From assembly GCA_021521415.1 (NCBI GenBank), contig JAIQDT010011137.1, forward strand, positions 1-64,000: a stretch of 64,000 bases of DNA, in the 5' to 3' direction. The DNA is from Bidens hawaiensis. Its lineage: Eukaryota > Streptophyta > Magnoliopsida > Asterales > Asteraceae. The stretch's first letter is position 1; every line of letters begins with the position of its first letter. The notes under the pieces were generated by a model. The model was given only the letters and a program-made list of their open reading frames with translations. It searched no databases and was not told the DNA's origin. This document shows positions 35,209 through 45,309 of the stretch, in pieces. The position numbers and the translations under genes were made by a program.

Positions 35209-36227
35209 AAGTGATTTTTTTTGTTTAATGTATTTTAGTTTGTAATACCTTTTGTTTTCTTATTTGGACTTTTGGCTACAATTGTTATATGTAATTTGAA
35301 GATAGTACGTATCATTCTCAGTCAAGGTTTTAAATCACATCATATGATATGCTATTATGGTATACTATACAAAATTTTCTCATGTCATATTGCACTGTAT
35401 TGTATTAAAATTCATGAGATGATAAGATATTATCATGTATATTATTCTTAATTCTATCATATCATATTACACTATATAGTATTAAATTAAAAGATATGAT
35501 ATAATATGATATGATATGACATAATATGATATGATATGGCATGATATATCATGACATGACATGACATGACCTGATATGATATGATACCATATGAGTTCAT
35601 ATGGTATAATACAATATATCATAATCTGGTGTGTTCAATTATTTTTCTTTTTTATTTTAAGGATATCTTAAAAGAAAAGTTTCTATTTTCCTTTTCTTGT
35701 TGTTTCTCTAGTCTTCTATATATAGTAGCATGTGTGTTGCAAGTGGACCAAGTTATGTTGTACCAACAACAAAGCTTTTGTTGCTCAGTGACAGACATGT
35801 TCTAAGATCGATCATCATAAGGAATCAAATCAAAGACTCTTTTTATATTTTCTCCAATCTAGAGCTATTAAAAGAATAACTAATTGTGTATTATATGTTA
35901 GCATGTGTTATGTTCAACCTAATATACTCATGTGCAGATAGGGAACAAGTTTGAAGAACATAATTCCATGATTAATCAAGATGAAGAGTGTGTGCAGTAT
36001 ATTTCAAAATGACTATGAAGGTGTATGTGTTTTAGGAATTTTTGGTTATCGACTTTGTTGACAGATTGTATTTGGATTTCTGTATAAACACAACCTTTTG
36101 TGTACTTGTATATGGAAATCCCCAGTATAATCTTCCAACACAGTGGATATACATAAAAATATCTTTTGTAAAAACACCTTTGATAGCTATTTTGGTGGAT
36201 GGTTATTTCAAAAAAGAGGTTCGAGAT
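35209..36227. other. Unclassified DNA left of truncated Tat-2
   Basis: AT-rich. Holds a degenerate ATATG/ATGAT repeat (listed) and, at 35740-36225, somewhat less AT-rich sequence with small frames in both strands that I cannot identify. The right edge is a sharp break into Tat-2 RT. Confidence 0.4.
35335..35625. repeat. Degenerate pentameric repeat (ATATG/ATGAC)
   Basis: Runs such as 'gatatgatatgacataa' and 'catgacatgacatgac', imperfect but clearly periodic at 5 bp over about 290 bp. Confidence 0.85.
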
Positions 36228-37095
36228 CAAAATGGCATTTTGACGGGTTGAACTTCATATTGTACTGATCCAGGATGTTGAATACTTCTTCAAGATCTTT
36301 GAGGTGATCCTCAATCTTCTTTAACTTCACTACCATGTCATCAATGTAGACTTCCATGGTCTTCCCTAGCTGATCCTTCAATATCATGTTGACTAATCTT
36401 TGGTATGTTTCCGCTGCATTTATTATTCTGAACGGCATAACAATATAAAAATATATTTCGGTAGGAGTAATAAATTTTGTATCCTTATGATCAGACGGTT
36501 CCATCTGAGTTTGTTGAAAACCAGAGGAAGCATCCACAAAAGTGAGCATTTCATGTCCTGCCGTGGCATCCACCATAGAGTCAATGTGTGGTAAGGGGAA
36601 AGGATACTTAGGACATGCCTTGTTTAAATAAGTAAAATCGACACATACCCTCCACATTCCATTTTCCTTAGAAACTACCACTACATTTGCTAACCATATT
36701 GGATATTTTACCTCTCTTATCATGCCTGTTTTGAGAAGTTTTTCAACCTCTTCCTGGATAATGTATTTCTTTTTGGAGCAAACTTCCTCCGTTTCTGGTC
36801 GACAAGCCTGATAGAAGTATCTATCCCTAGTTTATGTGTAATAATACTTTTAGATATACCTATCATATCAGAGTGTTTGAAGGCAAAGGTGGACTTCCTG
36901 TGTTTGATGAAGGATAGCAGATCCTCTTCAATATTGCTGAGGATATTGGATTGTATATACACAGTTACATCTGGATCCTTGGGGTCCAAGGATACTTCGT
37001 TTAAATCTCTTTCCTGGGCCTCTAGTACCTCTCTTGAGTGGTGCTTTGATTGCTATGTGATGTTCTGCTTCGTAGCTGACTTCATAGAGGAAGTA
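36228..37095 (-). pseudogene. Tat-2 reverse transcriptase, truncated
   Basis: Frames 36720-36989 and 36208-36723 give the linker and RT: KYPIWLANVVVVSKENGMWR, YLNKACPKYPFPLPHIDSM, DASSGFQQTQMEPSDHKD, VYIDDMVVKL, DHLKDLEEVFNILDQYNM. The catalytic YIDD is intact, unlike Tat-A. Frameshift near 36720. Truncation abuts unrelated DNA. Confidence 0.82.
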
Positions 37096-37500
37096 TAGTA
37101 GTTCCTTGCCTCCGCTTGGTTACTATTAATCTTCACTACTCCACATGGGGTTGGAGGCATAATACATTGATGGTAGGTGGAGGACATTGCTTTAACATCA
37201 TGTATCCATGGCCTGCCAAGAAACACATTACAACATGACAAGTTGTCTATAACAAAGCTTTTGGAAAGAATGGACTCCCTCAATGTAAATAGGAAGTTTG
37301 ATGTCCCCCAATGTGTTTTTGGTTTCTCCACTAAAACCAACAAGGACAGACGATCTTGGTGTGATTTCTGTTTTAGGGATGTTCATTTTCTTGAGTACAT
37401 CGGCTTGAATTATATTCATTGAACTCCCACCATCTATGAGGATCTTGCGTACATGGTGGTTAGCGATAAACAAAGTAATCATTAAACCGTCATGGTGAGG
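37096..37500 (-). pseudogene. Tat-2 aspartic protease
   Basis: ILIDGGSSMNIIQADVLKKM holds the D-G-G active-site variant usual for Tat, followed by SSVLVGFSGETKNTLGDIKL and, in another frame, GRPWIHDVKAMSSTYHQ. A frameshift near 37250-37300 breaks it. Would process the gag-pol precursor. Confidence 0.75.
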
Positions 37501-39713
37501 ATCCTAGAGATGCTTGTGATCATCTTTGTTAAGAGTTATGACCCTTTGATTGGTTAACGTTGTTTCTGGTTGCGTCTTTCACCATTCTCCAATTTGGTCT
37601 CCTTGGCATTGAATTTCGCCGAGGAGAATGAGGTTCCACAGATGTATGAACCTCGGAGATTAAATTGATGATCTGTGCATCAGGTGGTGGTGGAGCTGCT
37701 TTTTATGGGATTTCTTCAGGATCATGGATCCTTGATTTCTTCCTTCCCATCAGCTCCTTGAAGTGACCATTGCTCAGAAGATACCCAATTTCTCTCCTCG
37801 GATCGATACAATCATCAGTCACGTGGCCGAAGTCTTCATGGAATGGACATCATTTGGACTTATCTTTAATTATTGTTGATTTCTCATTCTTCCGAGGACA
37901 TCTTGACTTTTTCCCGAAGATCTCTCATAGCACATAGTAAGACATGAGTATCAACAGAGATGCAATACTCGGAAATTCTTGGATAATCCTCATCATCATC
38001 TTCCTCTTCTTCGACCGCACGGACAGTTTGGTTGTTGAACTTTGAATACGGATTGGAATTGTTTTTCCTGTATGAGGATCCTTGTTTCTTGTCGGGTGAC
38101 TTCTGCTTTGTTGGAGTGCCCAATCTTTCTTGGATCCTTTATCATCCTCCAGTCTTATGAACCTGAGCGCCATGTTCCGAACTTCATCTAATGCCCTGCA
38201 TGGGGTCATAACAAGATAATCATAAAATGGGGAGCCCTCTTGTAACCCCATCTTGAATGCCTCAACAGCCGTAGCCATGTTAAGATTTGGGATTTCTAAG
38301 GCCTCCCTTCCAAACTTGGTGACAATATCCCTTAAGGATTCATCACGAGGTTGGACAATGTGATACAAATCACTAGTTAATTTCTCAAATTTTCGACTAC
38401 AAGAAAATTGGCCATTGAATAAATTAATTAAGGGTGAAAATGATGTAACAGAGTAGGGAGTAAGAATTAGCATCCATTGAAAGCGGATCCAGTTAATGTT
38501 GACCCAAAACCTTTGCACATGCAAGCTTCTTTTAGTCTATCCGGAATGGGATTGATTTCCATTCTTTCCCTGTATTGAGCTACATGCTCCTCTGGATCGG
38601 TTGTGCCATCGTACACCTTCATGTCGGGGGTTTGGAAGAGCTTCGGGGTTTCAGCATCACATATAAGTGACTTCCTTCAATCCGGATAGCTTGTGACTTC
38701 CTTCTGGGATTTCAAGAATGGGTCGAACCACCCCTAGAACGCTGGATAAACATATCCTTCAGTTTCTGTAGTTCATTGGCCATGGCTTGATTGATACCTA
38801 TATCCTGAGTAGAACCAATGTTAGTGTCTAAAGATATATGATTATAAAGGTTACCTCTTTGTTAATTAAAGGGTGGTGTCCCAGAAATGTATCCAGGATA
38901 GGATGCATCAGCCACGATAGTTGGTCCACTGGAAGTAATGGTCTGCATAGGGATAAAGTCTCCCTCATGAACCTCCGACGAGCTTTGATGTTGAGCTCCC
39001 GAGGATCCTTGACTCTACATTAAGGACCCTTGAGGCTGATAGTTGTAGGATTCTTGATGAAGCAATTCAGAGGATCCTGGCTGAAGGATGGGGGATCGTT
39101 GCTGAAGGAATGAGGATTTATGAATTTCCTGAACAATGGATCCTAGTTGAGGGATAGATGATCTTTGCTGGAAGATCGAGGATCCTTGAGTATGCTAACC
39201 CATGGGTCCTGGTTGAAGGATGGATGATCCTTGTTGAAGGATGGGTGATCCTTGCTGGAAGATCGAGGATCCTTGAGTATGCTGACCCATGGATCCTAGT
39301 TGAAGGATGGATGATCCTTGTTGAAGGACGGAGGATCCTTGAGCATGTTGAGTCATAGATCCTGGAGTAGTGATATCCAACATCCTAGGCATCAAGGGAG
39401 TATGATCCTCCACTGGACTCTTTTTCTTCTTGAGATCTTCTATCTAGCGTAGGATCTTCTGGTTGGTCCTGTTCCGCTGCTCCATATACGCCTTAACATG
39501 TGAAAAGATAGCAGATACATTATTGTTAGCAGTTACCACAGATGTGACAGCAGAGGACTTTGAGCCTTGGAAGACAGGAGCTTGCATCTTGCTCTCGGCA
39601 GCACTGGTCCTTTGAACTCCCACGGGTGGAGGAGGTAGTGGCAATGAGGTTTTTGATGAGAGAGAAAATGATGAAGGTGTGGTGGTTGAAGCAGAGGTTT
39701 GTTGAGAGGCCAT
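37501..39713 (-). pseudogene. Tat-2 gag
   Basis: Starts MASQQTSASTTTPSSFSLSS at 39713 (serine/proline-rich N-terminus), continues through the tandem-repeat zone, then the conserved core with DESLRDIVTKFGREALEIPN and DYLVMTPCRALDEVRNMALR (38150-38360). It ends in basic/acidic segments (37884-38123) before protease. Several stops and frameshifts. Gag would form the capsid particle. Confidence 0.75.
39105..39375 (-). repeat. Tandem repeats inside Tat-2 gag
   Basis: Nested repeat: short units encoding (L)QQGSSILQ-like peptides within a larger unit of about 87 bp ('gaagatcgaggatccttga' at 39171 and 39258). Full of GGATCCTTG words. Confidence 0.85.
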
Positions 39714-39779
39714 TGGTAATAGTATAGGTAGAAAAGGTTGAAAACTGATGAGAAATCTTCTGGATTAAAGCACCAATTG

Positions 39780-39796
39780 CCCCACGATGGGCGCCA
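39780..39796 (-). promoter_or_regulatory. Primer binding site (Tat-2)
   Basis: On the minus strand TGGCGCCCATCGTGGGG begins three bases after the LTR end. The TGGCGCC start is shared by tRNA-Lys-type and similar primer sites; I do not assign the tRNA firmly. Confidence 0.7.
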
Positions 39797-39799
39797 AAT

Positions 39800-40432
39800 T
39801 GTTTTGGTTAAAAATCGGTTTAAGGACAATGTAACCAAATTTTTTTAGTGAGGTATAGTGCTTGTTTAAAAATGGTGATTATGTAATCGAAATAACGATA
39901 AACACATAGATTTGTCACGAGGAAAAGCCCTTGATCATAATAGGATCGCCGACACAAAAACCCCGGGTGATGACAATTGTCGATCACCACTTTACTAATC
40001 AAGAAAAAGTGTTACAAAGGTGAAGCTTATGATCGATTAATACAATAAAACTAAGTGTGAGTGAATGAAGCTAGAATAATCTCTACGAGTAAGCTGGGAA
40101 AGTTGTGTGTGACCTAAGCCAATCATAACTCAATTAATATACAAAAATGAAGATAACAAACTATCCTAAAATTCTGCCACTATCCCACTAGAATGTTGCA
40201 TCCACTTTGACCACGTGCTCGATACTTTGAACTGCGAGTTAGTGGGATGACTTAGTCTCCAAACCGTTATACCTGTTAATCACAACACCATTCAAATAAT
40301 CCAAATGTTAGTAAACAAATAATAACCGAGGATTCTTGATCATGAGCAACTTGGAACATATCCTAAGGATAATTGATCCAAATGTTACGTAAGGACAATG
40401 TATCCTCAGCATAAAAATCTATACCCCTAAAA
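39800..40432 (-). mobile_element. LTR-D shared by Tat-2 (5' LTR) and Tat-3 (3' LTR)
   Basis: TGTTTTGGTT...CCCCTAAAA, 633 bp, 90-plus percent similar by eye to 34565-35208 over most of its length. On its left is a primer site and gag; on its right the minus-strand TTTTGGGGGCAAC purine tract and an antisense gene. So one LTR borders two element interiors. Confidence 0.8.
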
Positions 40433-40447
40433 GTTGCCCCCAAAATG
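40433..40447 (-). promoter_or_regulatory. Polypurine tract (Tat-3)
   Basis: Minus strand TTTTGGGGGCAAC immediately upstream of the LTR start. Confidence 0.65.
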
Positions 40448-41757
40448 GCGGTTGTTTGTGAATAACAGCTGTCATTTTGAAATTCAAATCTCATGCAAAA
40501 TAATAAGATTAGACGTGATTAGCCAGAAATAATTATCACCCATCCTATAATACTTCCCGCCTATATATGTGATCACTATTATTCATTTAAATCCACACTT
40601 TCGGTGACCAAATAGGTATCCTTCTTTCATCTTCCTCTGAACAATCGGACTCTAGCGACCTCCGACCACAAGGTCTTTTTTCTAACCCTTCATCAGAGAT
40701 CTGCAAGTTCACCGACCCAGAAATTGATGATCTCCGATCATTAATTCCGGCCAGTACCTTTTTTCGACCTTTCAACTCCAGTTTCCAAAGTGACTGCATG
40801 TCCAAAACCTGCACTTTTTTACTTTAACTGGCATCAGCTACATTTAAGCAATGCCTATGTTGTGGAGAGTTCTGGAAACCATCGAGAGAATCATTGAGGA
40901 GGAGGGTATTGAGTTCGGTTTATCGGAGTTCTCTTAGGTTTATACTTTAGTCACCCACGGCTCTAACCGTTTTGTTTTAAAATCAAAGACACATCAACAG
41001 ACTCCCATCTCTAAAGCCACCCAGAATGGTGCCTTTTGGAAAAATCAGTTTTTCTTCGTAAAAAAGGATTCAATCCCTGGTGAGTTTGATCTACCTAAAA
41101 GGTAGATCAAGAAGGGGATCCTGGATCCTTAGATAACACGAAGAGAATAATTGATTCTTCAACTAACGATTTTGTTTTTTCTTTCTCAGTTTATAATTTC
41201 GCTTTGCTGGCCGAGCTTCCCGGGGTCAATAAAAAAGTAAAGAAATATCTTTCGTTGGATCTAGAAATCAGAACTTTTTAAGCCAAGTTTACTGAAGCCT
41301 TCCAAGAATCAATTTCAGATTCAGTTAGCAACATGTTAAGTAAGAGTTTAAATAGTATTGTTTGATATTAATTGAAAATAAGAGAAGACTTATCTTTATG
41401 TTATTCTTTGTAGGTGCTCAGAAATTTGGTAGATTTGCCTCTCAGTTCTCTTTGGAAGACATTGACTGTCTCATCGTAAAGACATAAACCCCAAAGACCA
41501 CACCAGTCCACGAGCCACGTCCAGTTATGACTCGCGCTAAGTCTGGAGCTTCCAAGAGAAGGAAGACTGTGGAGCCGGAAGATCCTTTTGAGGCCAGAAC
41601 GTATCTCATCATTTCTGTAAGGATCCTTTATTCTTTACTCACTAATATGGATCCCAAATCCTCTTGAATTTATCTATTTATTATATGCAGGCCATGGATT
41701 CTACAAAAAGCTACTATGACAAGATGGTCAAGGATTACGAAAAGACTGTCAAGAATG
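40448..41757 (+). pseudogene. Tat-3 antisense gene with introns
   Basis: Plus-strand gene relic. A first exon includes MPMLWRVLETIERIIEEEGI (from 40850) and NGAFWKNQFFFVKKDSIPG (about 41025-41080). Then FALLAELPGVNKKVKKYLS, a donor GTAAGAG at 41340, an acceptor TTTGTAG at 41413, an exon 41414-41616, a donor GTAAGG at 41617, an acceptor ATGCAG at 41690, and an exon starting AMDSTKSYYDKMVKDYEKTV. It matches the antisense gene of Tat-A (2341-3053, 24786-25690). In-frame stops show it is dead. It is cut at 41757 by LARD-F. An upstream TATA-like 'ctatatatg' is at 40562. Domain call (gypsy-type transposase) is from memory. Confidence 0.6.
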
Positions 41758-42324
41758 TGTAAATACCTAATTCAGATGTTAATCAATCCATAAATGTATT
41801 AGATCGATTAAGCTACAGATCTCGTTAATTGATATGTTCTTAGCTATATATTTAATAGTAATTCATGATAGTAATAATATTAATCTTAATGAAGTATTGA
41901 ACAAGAGAGAGAATTGACAGAGATTCGGTATGATATATAATCAATACTTAATTTACTTCAAGGCTAAACAACCTTATATAGACGATGGAACCTAATTCGA
42001 TACACATCCCATAACGAACTGGCTTCCTTCGTTAATCATTACATAACATAAAGAAAAGCATAACGAATAAGTGATTCGTTATACCCCCATTCGTCAACAT
42101 TCTATGAAGAATGAATATATAATGAATTACTGTCCATTCTTTAAACGTCCTTAACGAATGGACATTACATTTAACGAACTGGTTAATTCGTTAAACATCC
42201 TTAACGAATTCGCCTATAGATAACGAAGTAGATGAATTTACATAAATTCCCCTTACATTAAAATAATAATAAGATACAACCGATAAGTTACAAAGACTCG
42301 AGTCGACAAAACCATGCACTAACA
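41758..42324 (-). mobile_element. LARD-F 3' LTR
   Basis: Plus-strand TGTAAATACC...GCACTAACA, 567 bp. On the sense (minus) strand it starts TGTTAGTGCATGG, similar to the LARD-G LTR start TGTTGGTGCATAA. It has a TATA-like 'ttatatag' and, upstream of it in sense direction, an AACGAAT cluster (42000-42230). Confidence 0.7.
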
Positions 42325-42338
42325 AACACCCCCTCGTC
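42325..42338 (-). promoter_or_regulatory. Polypurine tract (LARD-F)
   Basis: Minus strand 'acgagggggtgtt' directly upstream of the LTR start, the counterpart of AAGGGGGAGTC in LARD-G. Confidence 0.65.
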
Positions 42339-42375
42339 TTGAGCTCTTTGTCTTTAATTACTTGAAGCTCTTTGT

Positions 42376-43056
42376 CTACCAATCATGACCACTATGAATC
42401 CCAAACTCGTGACACACATGTAAGACAGGCTGGAATTGCATAGCCCGGTTGTAGTCGTCATGGTGCTCTATCAAAATCTTGTTCTCGAATAGCACGTCAT
42501 TGTCGGTTTTGGATAAGTTAACGAGCCACATCGGGTCGATAACTCTAATAAAGCTGGTCTTTAAACCTTTACCGATCACAATAACGGCCTCTCCGGTACA
42601 ATTATCATAGTACCTTCGATTAAACGATAGGTGAAAACTCCGTGGAAACGTCTTCACCGGTACATGTTTCATCATTTTTGGTAGTTTAACTTTAAGCACA
42701 AGTTTTCTCCAACCCGTACGAGGATCAATCTCATCAATGTGCTTACGGATTGGAATTTGTGGCTTAAAGAACTTAAAACCATGGTTTACCTCGAAGAGCA
42801 AATGTTGGTGAAACCATTCTGCTCGACGATCTCCACCGCAATTAATAAACGGTCGACTAGCGACGGTACGAACATCCCATCGCGGTAGTGATTGAATGTC
42901 AGTGATATGCTGATAATACTGAACCCTGTTCTCCCACTTGAAAATACAGACCTTTAAATCAAAATCGTATAACCAAGAAACAATGTCACATTTCACAGTC
43001 AACACGGCTTTGAATATTGTTTTCTGATTCGCTTTGGCCCATGCAACAGCGTCCAT
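42376..43056 (-). pseudogene. LARD-F protein, C-terminal conserved domain
   Basis: A 226-codon open stretch, no recognised domain. It aligns along its length with residues 184-388 of the LARD-G protein. Shared points: VQYYQ/IQYFK, FFKPQ/LLKPQ, VPVK/VPMK, YYDNCTGEAV/WYVDCQTAEAV, DPMWLVNLSKTD/DPMHLVNLSKAD and VCHEFGIH/VCVREGVH. Tryptophan- and aromatic-rich, predicted globular. It continues upstream (43057-43790) into a broken acidic stretch, so the 42376-43056 frame is the end of a longer dead gene, not a complete protein. I recall similar uncharacterised proteins in Asteraceae predictions (unverified). Confidence 0.6.
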
Positions 43057-44367
43057 TTTTTATTCTTGGTCAACATAACGATATGCCTCAATAATCTTAT
43101 GAGCCCGTTTGTTCCGGTACTCAAACCAACCAATAATATCAGCCTCAGTCGGATCAGCAACTCGTTCGGACATCTTAGCTTTATTCTTCGATATCTTCTC
43201 TAAATGGTCTTCAGTAGCTTTAACATTCTCTTCAGTATAAGTAGGAACACCCTAATCAAAATTTGATCATTGGTATAGATAGGAGTATTCCTCTACTGTC
43301 ACATCTTCGATCTCAATCTCCTCGTCTTCGTAAATAAACAACGTATTCCCATGTGGAATAGTCGTATCAAGTAATACTTACTCATCATTCACCGCCTCCA
43401 CGTCATCCTCAGCTTCCAAATCATCAAGTTCTTAATCATTCAGTCCTCACAGCAATCAAATCTATTCGCGCGTTAGGGATTGATCAACAAATTGACCTTC
43501 TTCAATCTCCTCAATGTTCGTTGTGCTCATCACTACGCCTTTCTTGAAGTCCATGAACAGGTTGGTGTTGGCCTTGATCGACTCGATTAGTTGAGCGTCT
43601 GTCGAGTCATGACAGACCACCAGTTGTCTATCATTGCCTTCACCACCACTCGTACCAGCACCTGAGGATGAGCCGTGAGCTTGTTTCAGCTCACTACCTC
43701 CAGTACCTGGAGCGTCAGGATCATCATCATTGTTCTTCAGCTTTTTCAGGACATCGTCTTTGCATGTTAGCTGAAGGATGAGATCCTCCTATTCCTTGAT
43801 TTTCACCCCCTGAACAGTGACAATCTCATGAAGCTCTTTCGTCTCCTTTTGGCAGTTGGAGACGTAACCCATCATACAACGTTGATTAATCATCATTTTC
43901 TCTTGAGCTTGACAATCGGCCGCCATTTGATTCTCGTAAAGATGAATCAAACTCAATAGCATGTCCATTTGATTGGTTGGGGGAAACACATAAAATGTCG
44001 GAGGTACGGGCTGCACTGGACCCTGAGGACGGCTGATTCTCATAAATGAGACGTCCAAAGGAAGAGTAGGCACCATCGTCGGTGTCGGAGGAACCACCGA
44101 AGCAGCAGCAGTAGGCCTTGGCATCATAGATAATACAGATTGAGGAATCATGCCAAGCCTTGGATCAGATGTGAGCGTAGTCGTCAAAGTTAATTCCGGA
44201 GTGCAAGTAGTAAGCGGGGATGCCGATCTTTGGGGAGCGGGTGACCTCGGCTCACGTGGATAGATCTCCACACCAGATCCATGTTGTTCACGACGTTTCG
44301 ACGGTTGTTCAGATGCTAATGCTTTTCCTTTGCGCTTTCGCTGTGCAACATGAGAACTTGTTGCCAC
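43057..44367 (-). pseudogene. LARD-F protein, middle (acidic and proline-rich)
   Basis: 43057-43788 reads in several frames as acidic sequence (the plus strand shows runs of 'atcctca' and 'tcatcat'), corresponding to residues 63-150 of the LARD-G protein. 43789-44367 is a 192-codon frame with a basic RKRKGKALASEQPSKRR patch (possible nuclear signal), a long proline/threonine-rich low-complexity stretch (about residues 40-130) and a C-terminal helix rich in Gln/Met/Lys. Stops separate the parts. Confidence 0.5.
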
Positions 44368-44457
44368 AACGTCAGCTTGTCGTTGATCACCTCCCTGTCC
44401 ATCATCGCCACCTTCATCTCCATCATCATCACCTTCATTCCCACATGTTCCCTCTTC

Positions 44458-45309
44458 TCATTCGAAATCCGAATCAACGTGGATGCAACGATCATTAGAC
44501 GAACATACATTCTCCGAATTTGACAGATGACCAATCAAACGTTTTGTCCTCGGCATCTCTTGCCTATACGACTTCATCCTCTTTACTGTGTCAGCACTCA
44601 TATACTCGAGCTTCAACACGTCGTCTTTAAACGTCAAATCAATCTCCAAATTAGGAATAAGATCTTGAATGATCAGCTGAATGAATCGTGGATACATAAG
44701 GAATTTACTGCGTCGATTTTTTACTAAGCAGTTTTCCTTGAGATGGTAGAAGATCATCTCATAAAAATTGAACGGTTTGTTCAAAATCAGAGTGACGAAT
44801 TCCGATTGTAACATGATCCGGCACTCATCGTATCCACCCTTGCGTCCCCCAAGGCAATGAATAAGCACATGTAGTAGATACTTGTTCATGGGGCACAAGC
44901 TAACCTTGTTGTACATGGAACGTTCAAGGTCACCAGCGTAGAACACACAATGAAACAATCCGCAGATCAACCTCTTATCAAACTCACACGGCTTGTCTAT
45001 ATTATCCCCAAAACACAGTACCCGTCTGATAACCCCAGGTGTAATGATGATCATCGTCTTGTTTACTTCAGTGACGATTTGGTTTTCAGACTCAACGTAA
45101 CGAGCTTAATTCCAAAATGGTCGGACTATGCTGAAATGGATCTTCGTATTAGCAGTGCAAGCATATCATGAAATGTTTCCTCATCGGAAAAATTCTCCCC
45201 AACGAAAGCACAGATGTTATGCTTTTTATCGAATGAGTTAAGGCTCTTGAGGTTGCTGAACCTGTTGTTGCTCAACCACGGGAGCATTCTGAACAATTTC
45301 ATCAGCCAT
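44458..45309 (-). pseudogene. LARD-F protein, N-terminal domain
   Basis: Likely start MADEIVQNAPVVEQQQ at 45309, stop after about 23 codons, then frames 45126-45359 and 44458-45054. The latter holds CEFDKRLICGLFHCVFYAGD, NKYLLHVLIHCLGGRKGGYD, LNKPFNFYEMIFYHLKENC and KFLMYPRFIQLIIQD, then an acidic tail. This helical, cysteine/aromatic-rich region is conserved-looking but matches no domain I can name. It could be a divergent gag-like (particle) domain; that is inference. Confidence 0.5.

Larger units (their letters stand above)
36228..40432 (-). mobile_element. Tat-2: truncated Tat-lineage element
   Basis: Minus-strand 5' LTR (39800-40432), primer site, gag, protease and N-terminal RT. Cut at 36228 in the middle of RT after YNMKFNPSKCHF, so RNase H, integrase and its 3' end are missing. 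Better preserved than Tat-A in protease and RT active sites. Confidence 0.8.

Noticed and set aside
34565..40432. Treating 34565-35208 and 39800-40432 as the two LTRs of one Tat-2 element
   Set aside because: 34565-35208 has its own 4/5 target duplication, and the DNA right of it lacks the purine tract and antisense gene expected before a 3' LTR. Not fully excluded.
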